NCBI GenBank assembly: GCA_011389515.1
Contig: JAABUA010000010.1
Coordinates: 1 to 64,000 of the forward strand
Source: Desulfobacteraceae bacterium
GTDB lineage: Bacteria; Desulfobacterota; Desulfobacteria; Desulfobacterales; Desulfosalsimonadaceae
DNA: 64,000 nt
Direction of reading: 5' to 3'
The notes beneath the pieces were generated by a model. It was given only the letters and a program-made list of their open reading frames with translations, ran no database searches and was not told where the DNA came from. Shown one piece after another: positions 45,432 through 52,831 of the stretch (position 1 is the first letter of the stretch; the number at the start of each line of letters is the position of its first letter). The translations under genes and the position numbers were made by a program.

Positions 45432-46136
45432 GTGATCACCCACCTTACTCTTGATGCAAAAGGCCAGGATATTGCCGTTCCCTTTGAATACAGCCGGATG
45501 TTTAATGCTGGCTATGTCGGTAGAAATCAGGAGGAGGTTCGGAAACATGTACGGGAACTAGCGGCAAAAGGAGTTCCTGCCCCATCGTCGACTCCGGCCC
45601 TTTACGCCGTTGGTTGCCATTGCCTGTATGCCGGGGACGAAATTGATGTGTATGGTGATGAAACCTCGGGAGAAGCCGAGTATGTATTGTTTGTTAAAAA
45701 TGAAAAAACCGTTTATATCGGCTTGGGAAGCGATCACACCGATCGTTTTTTGGAAAAAACCGATATTCCCCGGTCCAAACAGATTTGCCCCAATGTTGTT
45801 GGGCGGCAGATCTGGTCGATAGATGACGTTGCCGGCCACTGGGATGACATTATGCTTCGCAGCTATGTTGTCAAAGAAGGAAAGGAAGTCCTCTATCAGG
45901 AGGGTGCGCTGGGTGCTATTTTTTCTCCAGGCCAACTCATGAAGTTCGTGGCTGAAAAAACCGGCACGAACCTTGATGACACCATCCTTTTTTCGGGAAC
46001 CCTAAGCCTTAAAACCGGCGATTTCTTATATGGAGAGGGATTTCGGGCGGAATTGATCGACTCACGGCTGAACCGAAAACTAGAATTGACCTATACCGTT
46101 CGGGCGCTGCATTCCCTGAACCCGGGGGGAGATTGA
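45432..46136 (+). CDS. DUF2848-family protein
   Basis: 234 residues starting at a GTG. The sequence matches DUF2848: GVPAPSSTPALYAVG near 40-55, SGEAEYVLF, YIGLGSDHTDRFLE, and SKQICPNVVG. The fold is reported to resemble fumarylacetoacetate hydrolase-type proteins, which suggests a metal-dependent acid hydrolase or decarboxylase, but no reaction is established. Its stop overlaps the region just before the nitrilase start (12 bases), so it is co-translated with the nitrilase and TRAP genes. This grouping is the main clue to function. Confidence 0.75.
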   Translation: MITHLTLDAKGQDIAVPFEYSRMFNAGYVGRNQEEVRKHVRELAAKGVPAPSSTPALYAVGCHCLYAGDEIDVYGDETSGEAEYVLFVKNEKTVYIGLGSDHTDRFLEKTDIPRSKQICPNVVGRQIWSIDDVAGHWDDIMLRSYVVKEGKEVLYQEGALGAIFSPGQLMKFVAEKTGTNLDDTILFSGTLSLKTGDFLYGEGFRAELIDSRLNRKLELTYTVRALHSLNPGGD

Positions 46137-46147
46137 AAAGGACTGCA

Positions 46148-46939
46148 ATGGAAATTTCCGCCATTCAGATGCAGGTAATAGAAGACAACGTGGACAGCGC
46201 CATTGAAAGTGCTGTGAAGCTGATCCGTCAGTGCCGGGGGTCTGACCTGATTATCCTTCCGGAGCTCTGGAACATCGGTTTCATGAGTTTTGAAAAATAT
46301 CTGTCCGCAGCTGAAACAGAAAGCGAAAAAACCCTGGCCGCGATGAAGGAAATGGCCAAAGAAACGGGTGCCTATCTGCATACGGGCAGTTTTCCGATTC
46401 AAACTGCAACAGGCTGTTACAATGCCAGTTTTTTGCTGTCACCGGCAGGCGAGGTACTTGGCGAGTACCGAAAGATCCATCTTTTTGGATTCAACTCTCG
46501 GGAAAGCGAAATTTTGTCGCCCGGTGAACGCATCTGCGTCATTGAGACGCCGCTGGGCGGCATTGGACTGGCAACCTGTTTCGACCTGCGATTTCCCGAG
46601 TTGTTCCGGCAAATGGTGGACTTGGGGGCAGAGATGTTTCTGGTATGCTCGGCGTGGCCATATCCCCGGCTAGAGCACTGGATGTTGCTCACCCGGACAA
46701 GAGCCATCGAAAATCAATGCATTTTGGTGGCGGCCAATAGTACAGGAGTCAACCGGGGCGTCGCCTTTGTTGGGCACAGTATGATTATTGACCCATGGGG
46801 CACGGTTTTGGCCGGTTGTGGTGATGACGAGGCAATTGCCCGGACCCAAATCGATGCTGGTGTTGTAAAAGACGCCAGAAATCGTTTTCCAGGGCTGGCA
46901 AGCCGCAAAGATTGGTTACAAAAAGGAGATTTGTCATGA
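46148..46939 (+). CDS. Carbon-nitrogen hydrolase (nitrilase superfamily, omega-amidase-like)
   Basis: About 263 residues from the ATG at 46148 with AAAGGA upstream. The catalytic triad is complete: Glu in LPELWNIGF, Lys in YRKIHLFGF and Cys in LATCFDLRFPELF. Length and motifs fit the omega-amidase/carbamoylase branch, which hydrolyses amides of small dicarboxylic acids. The TGA stop overlaps the ATG of dctP by four bases, so hydrolase and transporter are translationally coupled. This implies that the imported compound, or a product of it, carries an amide or carbamoyl group. No signal peptide, so cytoplasmic. Confidence 0.85.
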   Translation: MEISAIQMQVIEDNVDSAIESAVKLIRQCRGSDLIILPELWNIGFMSFEKYLSAAETESEKTLAAMKEMAKETGAYLHTGSFPIQTATGCYNASFLLSPAGEVLGEYRKIHLFGFNSRESEILSPGERICVIETPLGGIGLATCFDLRFPELFRQMVDLGAEMFLVCSAWPYPRLEHWMLLTRTRAIENQCILVAANSTGVNRGVAFVGHSMIIDPWGTVLAGCGDDEAIARTQIDAGVVKDARNRFPGLASRKDWLQKGDLS

Positions 46940-47997
46940 ATAAAATGAGGATGATCAATGGTTTTGGTTTATTGATGTTCAGCGTTCTGGTGTTGGTTGC
47001 GCTTAGTACCCAGGCGTTTTCAGCGGAAAAGGACTTCCGGGTTGTGGGAAGCTGGAGCAACCTTACGATGTATAAGCAACTTGAAGAGCCTTTCTGGACA
47101 AAAGAACTTCCCGCTGCTACGGACCAGCAATTTACAGCAACCATGACCAATTTGGGCCAGATTGGTTTCGGCGGAGAGGCCGTACTTCGACAATTGGGCA
47201 GGGGAACATTTGACGTTGTCCACACGGTAATCGACTACGTGGTGGCGGACTCTCCTGAACTCGCAGGGCTTGATTTTCCGGTGCTGGCCCCCGATCTGGA
47301 GCAGGCATACAAGGTCGCCGAGGCATATCGACCCATTATTGATAAATATCTGCAAAAGAATTTCAATGCCAAGCTGCTGAGCATTGCTCCTTATCCGGCC
47401 CAGGTTCTTTTCAGCCGTGTAGAAATCAACGGACTCGATGATCTAAGCGGTATGAAAATCAGGGCCAGCGGCTGGACAACAGCCAAGTTTCTGGATGCCG
47501 CAGGGGCTACCGGCGTAACCCTCTCTTTTGCAGAGGTTCCCCAGTCGCTGCAGCGCGGTGTGGTCGATGGGGCGGTAACAGGCAGCCTGTCGGGTTATTC
47601 CGCGGGGTGGGGGGAAGTTTCTAATTACGTATATCCCCTGCCCATCGGCGGGTGGGATCATGTAATCGGCGTTATGAACCTGGATACATGGAACAGCCTG
47701 ACACCGGCCCAGCAGGATCAGATTACGGCGCTGATCAGCGAAAAAATTGAGGCGCCGGGCTGGGAGGTAACCTTGAAAGAAACCCGTGAGGGGGTTGAAT
47801 GTCTCACGGGCAAGGAATGCCCTTACGGCAAATCGAACAATCTTACGGAAGTTCCCGTTACAGAAGCGGATCTGGCAAAAGCCAGGAAACTGCTGATCGA
47901 TGTTGTCATGCCGGCATGGGCTGAAACCGTCAGTCCCGATGTTGTCCAGGAGTGGAACGATACGATCGGCAAGCAGGTGGACATTCAAATTCAGTAA
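46936..47997 (+). CDS. dctP: TRAP transporter substrate-binding protein (DctP family)
   Basis: About 353 residues from the ATG at 46936 with AGGAGA upstream. A Sec signal peptide (about 1-30, cut near AFSA) exports it to the periplasm. The DctP pattern is clear: SGMKIRASG supplies the conserved Arg that salt-bridges a substrate carboxylate, and AEVPQSLQRGVVDGAV follows. The insert CLTGKECPYGK near the C-terminus has two cysteines and is unusual. It binds an organic acid; which one cannot be told. A GC-rich hairpin lies between it and dctQ. Confidence 0.9.
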   Translation: MNKMRMINGFGLLMFSVLVLVALSTQAFSAEKDFRVVGSWSNLTMYKQLEEPFWTKELPAATDQQFTATMTNLGQIGFGGEAVLRQLGRGTFDVVHTVIDYVVADSPELAGLDFPVLAPDLEQAYKVAEAYRPIIDKYLQKNFNAKLLSIAPYPAQVLFSRVEINGLDDLSGMKIRASGWTTAKFLDAAGATGVTLSFAEVPQSLQRGVVDGAVTGSLSGYSAGWGEVSNYVYPLPIGGWDHVIGVMNLDTWNSLTPAQQDQITALISEKIEAPGWEVTLKETREGVECLTGKECPYGKSNNLTEVPVTEADLAKARKLLIDVVMPAWAETVSPDVVQEWNDTIGKQVDIQIQ

Positions 47998-48011
47998 TTT
48001 TCAAACAATAA

Positions 48012-48036
48012 GGCCGGGTCCGGAAAGGGCCCGGCC
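48012..48036 (+). promoter_or_regulatory. Intercistronic hairpin between dctP and dctQ
   Basis: A 10-bp stem GGCCGGGTCC / GGGCCCGGCC with a GGAAA loop (48012-48036) and no T-tract. It may protect the dctP mRNA 3' end or reduce read-through, giving more binding protein than permease. Confidence 0.6.
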
Positions 48037-48053
48037 CCAAAAACGAGCAGGCA

Positions 48054-48626
48054 ATGAAAACGTTTCTTCGGGTTATAGAGCTTTTTTCACGGATTTGCGC
48101 ATGGATATGCGGTTTTCTGCTTCTGGCGACCACAGTGATGATTGGTGTTGAAGTCATCTTACGCCGTTTTTTTGCCATGTCGATCGGCGGCGCAGACGAG
48201 ATTTCCAGCTATGTGCTGGCCATTATCTGCAGTTGGTCTCTGGGGTATGCCCTGTACCACAAAAGTCACATCCGGATAGACGTTTTATATTATTACCTGC
48301 CGGCCGTGGTACGCGCCGTCCTGGATACTCTGGCACTGGCACTCTTTTTTGTTTATATAAGTATGCTGACCTATTTCGCCTGGGACCTTCTGCACACTTC
48401 CATTATCCGGGAATCAACCGCCAATACACCCCTGCAGACGCCCATGTGGATACCCCAATCCATATGGTTTTTTGGTCTGGTGGGTTTTACACTGATCATT
48501 GCGGGTATGTTGGTTGCTCTGATCTATTACCAGCTCAAAGGGGATCTGCGGTCTGCTGAAAACATTGCCGGATCCCCGAATGCGCTTGAAGAGCTCAAAC
48601 CGGATACCAACACCCCGGAAAGTTGA
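48054..48626 (+). CDS. dctQ: TRAP transporter small permease (DctQ family)
   Basis: 190 residues with four membrane helices (about 12-35, 48-70, 88-110, 128-155) and the DctQ core ISSYVLAIICSWSLGYALYHKSHIRIDVL. DctQ forms the small subunit of the TRAP permease and is required with DctM. The C-terminal 30 residues are polar and cytoplasmic. The stop sits two bases before the dctM start. Confidence 0.9.
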   Translation: MKTFLRVIELFSRICAWICGFLLLATTVMIGVEVILRRFFAMSIGGADEISSYVLAIICSWSLGYALYHKSHIRIDVLYYYLPAVVRAVLDTLALALFFVYISMLTYFAWDLLHTSIIRESTANTPLQTPMWIPQSIWFFGLVGFTLIIAGMLVALIYYQLKGDLRSAENIAGSPNALEELKPDTNTPES

Positions 48627-48628
48627 TC

Positions 48629-49906
48629 ATGCCACTTTTTTTCGCTTTTATCATTCTTCTGATTTTGCTTGTGCTCAGCGTTCACGTTGCAGCGGCACTT
48701 GGTGTACTGGCACTGGTGCTGGATAAATTATTTACCCCTTTTCCGCTTTTCCAGGCCATCGGTGAGATCACCTGGAGCGCCAGTACGGATTTTGTGCTGC
48801 TGGCCATACCCCTTTTCGTTCTTCTTGGAGAAATTCTCCTGAAGGCCGGGATAGCGGACAAGGTTTACGATGCACTGGACAGTTGGCTTTCATGGCTTCC
48901 CGGGGGAATGCTCCATGCCAATATTGGTACCAGCGCGATGTTTTCGGCAACCTCCGGATCCAGCGTCGCGACGGCGGCTACAATATCTACGGTGGCGCTG
49001 CCGCAGGCCCGCAAATTCGGGTATAATGAAAGCTTTTTCGCTGGATCCATCGCCGCCGGCGGGACACTGGGCATCCTGATCCCCCCTTCGATCAACCTGA
49101 TCGTATACGGTGTTCTCACCAATACTTCTATCCCCCAGTTGTTCCTGGCCGGCATCGTACCGGGTATCACGCTGATGTTTATATTCATGCTCTTCATACT
49201 GTTGGCATGCATGATATGGCCGCAGTTGGGCAGCGATGCAAAAAAATACACCTGGAAACACAGGTTTTCCAGCCTGAGACATTTCCTGCCGGTACTGTTT
49301 ATTTTTTTCGTCGTTATTGGAACCATATACGCAGGCTTTGCCACCCCCACAGAAAGCGCCGCGCTTGGCGTGCTGGCTGCCATCGTGCTGGCGACATGTT
49401 ATGGCAAGTTCCGGTTGTCCTTTTATAAGTCCGTTATCGAGGGGACTATGCGGACGACGGCGATGATCATGCTGATTCTCATCGCGGCCAAGTTCCTTAA
49501 TTTCATCCTGGCCTCCATCGGGCTCACCCAGATACTGACCAGTTTTCTGAACGAGCTGGGGCTAACGGCGCTCGGAACGCTTATCGTCATCATTTGTGTT
49601 TACATTGTATTGGGGTTTTTCATTGAGACGCTTTCCCTCATGGTCATCACGATTCCAATCGTGACCCCGATCGTTGTCAGTATGGGATATGATCCGGTAT
49701 GGTTCGGTATCCTGCTGATTCTGCTGATAGAAATGGCGCTGATCACCCCACCTGTTGGGTTGAACCTCTATGTTGTCCAGGGTGTCCGGCAGCAGGGGAG
49801 CATCACGGATGTGATGGCCGGCTGCGTACCCTTTGTTTTTATGATGTTTGTAATGATCGTTGTTTTGATTGCTTTTCCGGGGTTGACGCATATTCTGATC
49901 CCGTAA
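48629..49906 (+). CDS. dctM: TRAP transporter large permease (DctM family)
   Basis: 425 residues from the ATG at 48629, with about twelve membrane helices. Family signatures are FVLLAIPLFVLLGEIL, GTSAMFSATSGSSVATAATIS, GTLGILIPPSINLIVYG and EMALITPPVGLNLYVVQG, which form the two helical-hairpin substrate sites. It is the transport channel, driven by Na+ or H+ gradient. Together with DctP and DctQ it completes one TRAP system. Confidence 0.93.
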   Translation: MPLFFAFIILLILLVLSVHVAAALGVLALVLDKLFTPFPLFQAIGEITWSASTDFVLLAIPLFVLLGEILLKAGIADKVYDALDSWLSWLPGGMLHANIGTSAMFSATSGSSVATAATISTVALPQARKFGYNESFFAGSIAAGGTLGILIPPSINLIVYGVLTNTSIPQLFLAGIVPGITLMFIFMLFILLACMIWPQLGSDAKKYTWKHRFSSLRHFLPVLFIFFVVIGTIYAGFATPTESAALGVLAAIVLATCYGKFRLSFYKSVIEGTMRTTAMIMLILIAAKFLNFILASIGLTQILTSFLNELGLTALGTLIVIICVYIVLGFFIETLSLMVITIPIVTPIVVSMGYDPVWFGILLILLIEMALITPPVGLNLYVVQGVRQQGSITDVMAGCVPFVFMMFVMIVVLIAFPGLTHILIP

Positions 49907-49975
49907 GTAGATAACCCGGAATGGCTTTGCCAACAAACCGGTCAGGGAATAAATCGAAATACAGGAGAAACTGCA

Positions 49976-50761
49976 TTGAACGCACAGCATTGGAACGCAA
50001 GCAAGTTGCGCCAGGAGATACGGAGCGGCAATTGGATTGGACAAACATCAGGAGCCGCAACCGGTTATGTTCAGGCAAACATGGTAATGCTTCCCAAAGA
50101 AAACGCCTTTGACTTTCTATTATTCTGTAACCGGAACCCCAAACCGTGCCCCATTCTCGACGTTCTGGAACCCGGTCGTTTTTCACCCACTATTGCCAAA
50201 GATGCTGACGTTCGGACAGATCTTCCCAAATACAGTATTTATAGAAACGGCGTGCTGGAATCCGAGGTAAACGATGTCTCAGAAATGTTCGGCGAAGATA
50301 CGGTAACGTTTTTGCTTGGATGCAGTTTTTCATTTGAGAAGGCGCTGATGGCGGCCCATGTACCCGTGAGAAACATTGAAGAAGGAAAAAACGTATCCAT
50401 GTATATCACAAACAAGGACTGTCGCGGTGCCGGTGATTTTTCGTCGAAACTGGTAGTAAGCATGCGGCCCATGACACCGGAACAGGCTGTCCGTGCGGTC
50501 CAGATTACCACTCGTTACCACATTACCCATGGCGCCCCCATTCACATGGGATCGCCGGATCAGATCGGTGTCTTTGATCTCTCCCGGCCGGATTACGGCG
50601 ACCCGGTGACCATAATGGAAGGCGAAATACCCGTTTTCTGGGCCTGCGGCGTGACATCCACTCTGGCGGCGCTTTCCATTAAAAGTCCTTTGGTCATTAC
50701 CCATTCACCGGGACACATGTTCGTCTCTGATTTGCTCGACGAAGAAATGGCGATTTTTTAA
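49976..50761 (+). CDS. DUF1445 putative hydro-lyase / D-glutamate cyclase family protein
   Basis: 261 residues from a TTG at 49976, justified by AGGAGA nine bases upstream. The sequence matches DUF1445: GYVQANMVMLP near 30-40, FLLGCSFSFE, MRPMTPEQA and HGAPIHMG, and the C-terminal WACGVTSTLAALSIKSPL and ITHSPGHMFVSDL. One family branch is D-glutamate cyclase (5-oxo-D-proline formation) and others are unassigned hydro-lyases. Between the TRAP permease and the second cupin, it probably acts on the imported acid. Confidence 0.85.
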   Translation: MNAQHWNASKLRQEIRSGNWIGQTSGAATGYVQANMVMLPKENAFDFLLFCNRNPKPCPILDVLEPGRFSPTIAKDADVRTDLPKYSIYRNGVLESEVNDVSEMFGEDTVTFLLGCSFSFEKALMAAHVPVRNIEEGKNVSMYITNKDCRGAGDFSSKLVVSMRPMTPEQAVRAVQITTRYHITHGAPIHMGSPDQIGVFDLSRPDYGDPVTIMEGEIPVFWACGVTSTLAALSIKSPLVITHSPGHMFVSDLLDEEMAIF

Positions 50762-50807
50762 CGGGCGCTGAATACGGCGCTTGTCATATTAAAAAGGAAT
50801 GCTTGTC

Positions 50808-51152
50808 ATGCCCAAACCGGAGGTTGAATTCACTGATTCTGATACCGCCTATGAATGGCAATCCGTTGAAGGCGTCTTACCGGGCATAAAGCAAAAGATA
50901 TTGAGCTATGATCCCGAAACCGGTAATTACACACGGCTTTTGAAGTTTCCCCCGGGAATCGAGACCATAGAAACCCTCGTTCACGACTTTTGGGAAGAGG
51001 TTTGGATTCTTGAAGGGTCCCTGTATGACAAAGCGAAAAAGGAAACATACCTACCCGGATACTACGCATGTCGTCCTCCCGGAATGATCCATGGCCCTTA
51101 TGCCATACCTTATGGATGTCTGACGTTTGAAATCCGTTATTTCAATTTATAG
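50808..51152 (+). CDS. ChrR-type cupin protein
   Basis: About 114 residues from the ATG at 50808, which has AAGGA upstream. One cupin barrel with VHDFWEEVWILEGSLYD and PPGMIHGPY, resembling the C-terminal cupin of ChrR anti-sigma proteins and acetylacetone dioxygenase-like cupins. There is no anti-sigma domain. It is the last gene of the TRAP run and may be a second enzyme or a binding protein for a pathway intermediate. Confidence 0.8.
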   Translation: MPKPEVEFTDSDTAYEWQSVEGVLPGIKQKILSYDPETGNYTRLLKFPPGIETIETLVHDFWEEVWILEGSLYDKAKKETYLPGYYACRPPGMIHGPYAIPYGCLTFEIRYFNL

Positions 51153-51242
51153 TAAAAATGGCGAACGTGAAACGGTTTCTCAGAGATCCGTATAAAGCAT
51201 CGTGCATTACTTGCCAGTCCAGAAAATAAAAGACCCATTTGG

Positions 51243-51278
51243 TTTTTGTAATCCCGGATGTGCAAGGCAATAAGGAAA
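51243..51278. repeat. R4 dispersed repeat, copy 1
   Basis: TTTTTGTAATCCCGGATGTG, then CAAGGCAATAAGGAAA, agrees with 56103-56138 at 32 of 36 positions. It supplies the AAGGAAA ribosome-binding site of the oxidoreductase that starts at 51284. Confidence 0.7.
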
Positions 51279-51283
51279 GGATT

Positions 51284-52393
51284 ATGGGTAAGCGACTCCT
51301 CCTGCTCGGCGGCGGCCATGCGCACATGGTCACCCTGGCCAATATTCATAAGCTGCAAAGTCAGGGGCATCAGGTCACAGTGGTACAGCCGGATGAATAC
51401 CACTACTATTCTGGTATGGGGCCGGGCATGCTAAGCAAAATTTATGCCCCGGAGGAAATCCGCTTTGCTACCAGGCGGACAGTAGAAAAGCAGGGGGCCG
51501 GATTTGTGCGGGCAAAAGCCACCGCGATTCTGCCCCAGAAGAAAAGGGTCCGTCTGGATAACGGCCAGGACTTGGAATATGATGTCTTGTCCTGCAACGT
51601 GGGCAGTGCTGTGCCTGCAGTCAAAGGGCAGGGAAAAAGTCTTTGTTTTCCCGTCAAGCCCATAGCCTCTTTGCTCCAGGTTCAGAAAAAAACTTTGCAA
51701 CTGCTCTCTCAAGGGCAGGTCCGCCTTGGGGTGATAGGGGGTGGGCCTGCCGCGCTGGAAGTTGCCGGCAATCTGCAGCGCCTGGTGCAGGATGCCGGAG
51801 GCAAAAAAGCGCAGGTTACCCTTTTTGCCGGTCGAAAATTTCTGGCCAATCTCAAGGAGCCGATCCGGAAACTGGCGAGAAAAAATTTTGTGCGTCGAGG
51901 AATCGAGATTGTGGAACCGGGGTATGTTGGTCAGCTGGGCCCGGATACGATTGAACTGGAAAACGGTGAGAACTATGAAAGCGATTTGACCCTGTTGGCC
52001 GTAGGGGTCATGCCTTCGCCACTTTTTGTTGATTCAGGGTTGCGTACCGGCCCTGACGGCGGACTGTTGGTCAATGAGTACCTGCAGCATCCGGATTATC
52101 CAGAGATCTTCGGAGGGGGAGATTGCATCTTCTTTAAAAACCAGCCTTTGGACAAGGTGGGGGTCTATGCCGTCCGCCAGAATCCCATCCTTTATCACAA
52201 CCTGCAGGCAAGCCTGAACAGGAACGAACTCAAATCTTTCCATCCCGGAGGGGATTATCTTTTGATCTATAACCTTGGGGATGGTACCGGCATCTTCAGC
52301 AAGGGGAGCCTGACATTTGGGGGTCGGCCCGCTTTCTGGATCAAGGACTGGATAGACCGCAGATTTATGAAGCGTTTTCAAGTTATGGACTGA
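51284..52393 (+). CDS. FAD-dependent pyridine nucleotide oxidoreductase (NDH-2/SelD-N-like)
   Basis: About 369 residues from the ATG at 51284, whose AAGGAAA site lies in repeat R4; the open frame from 51239 is repeat-derived. The N-terminal FAD motif is LLLGGGHAHM, the NAD(P)H motif is LGVIGGGPAALEVAG (about 145-160) and the C-terminal FAD contact is FGGGDCIFF. HYYSGMGPGML near 40-50 resembles the FAD domain fused to selenide, water dikinase in some bacteria. It likely oxidises NAD(P)H with a quinone or other small acceptor; whether it is a true NDH-2 cannot be told. No membrane anchor. Monocistronic. Confidence 0.8.
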   Translation: MGKRLLLLGGGHAHMVTLANIHKLQSQGHQVTVVQPDEYHYYSGMGPGMLSKIYAPEEIRFATRRTVEKQGAGFVRAKATAILPQKKRVRLDNGQDLEYDVLSCNVGSAVPAVKGQGKSLCFPVKPIASLLQVQKKTLQLLSQGQVRLGVIGGGPAALEVAGNLQRLVQDAGGKKAQVTLFAGRKFLANLKEPIRKLARKNFVRRGIEIVEPGYVGQLGPDTIELENGENYESDLTLLAVGVMPSPLFVDSGLRTGPDGGLLVNEYLQHPDYPEIFGGGDCIFFKNQPLDKVGVYAVRQNPILYHNLQASLNRNELKSFHPGGDYLLIYNLGDGTGIFSKGSLTFGGRPAFWIKDWIDRRFMKRFQVMD

Positions 52394-52416
52394 TTTCTGG
52401 CAAGCAGGTATCCTGA

Positions 52417-52596
52417 AAAAGCAGCCTCAAGGTTCCGGTCATTTTTTTCGAAACCATCCGGGCCTATGCCGAAAAGCAGGGCAAGGCCATCGATGAGGCG
52501 GAGACCTGGTTTCTGCTGATCCATTACTGGAGCCAGTTGCATGTTGCATTTTTGACGGCCGCGCTCTTTTTTTTTAAATCTCAGTTGATTATTTGA
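52417..52596 (+). pseudogene. Possible gene remnant
   Basis: The frame 52417-52596 reads as plausible protein (VIFFETIRAYAEKQGKAID, then an ETWFLLIHYWSQLHVAFL segment) but opens directly after a stop and has no ATG, GTG or TTG before the sequence begins. I take it as the 3' end of a lost gene. The family is not recognised. Confidence 0.35.
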
Positions 52597-52621
52597 CTTT
52601 GAGTTCCGGCCGGTTTATTCT
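52593..52621 (+). promoter_or_regulatory. Sigma-70 promoter of the kaiC leader
   Basis: TTGACT (52593-52598), a 17-base spacer and TATTCT (52616-52621), placed relative to the GEMM-like element just as the promoters at 27859 and 37923 are. Confidence 0.6.
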
Positions 52622-52629
52622 TATTGAAA

Positions 52630-52716
52630 ACAAAGTAAAGCCAAGCCAATTGTGAGATTGGGCCGGAAAGTCAAAGGTCTTTTCGAAACTGGTTTTCCAG
52701 GTTCATACTGCTGACT
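52630..52716 (+). promoter_or_regulatory. Degenerate GEMM-like element upstream of kaiC
   Basis: AAAGCCAAGCC is followed by a hairpin CCAATT-GTGA-GATTGG with a GNRA loop and GGGCCGGAAAGTCAAAGGTC, so the first half matches the two GEMM riboswitches of this window. The second half (TCTTTTCGAAACTGG) departs from the consensus AAGATAGCCGG. A different ending, with a CTGGTTTTCCAG palindrome and an AAGTCA/TGACTTTTT pairing, could form a terminator. It may be a diverged or decayed riboswitch. It ends about 115 bases before kaiC. Confidence 0.5.
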
Positions 52717-52831
52717 TTTTCTCGCCCCCATTCTCGATTTAAGATATTAATTTTATATATCTTTTTTTATAGAAGCTAACCCCCGAGGCTTCTTTGTCCC
52801 ATCATTACTGCAAATGGATACAGGCTGACCA

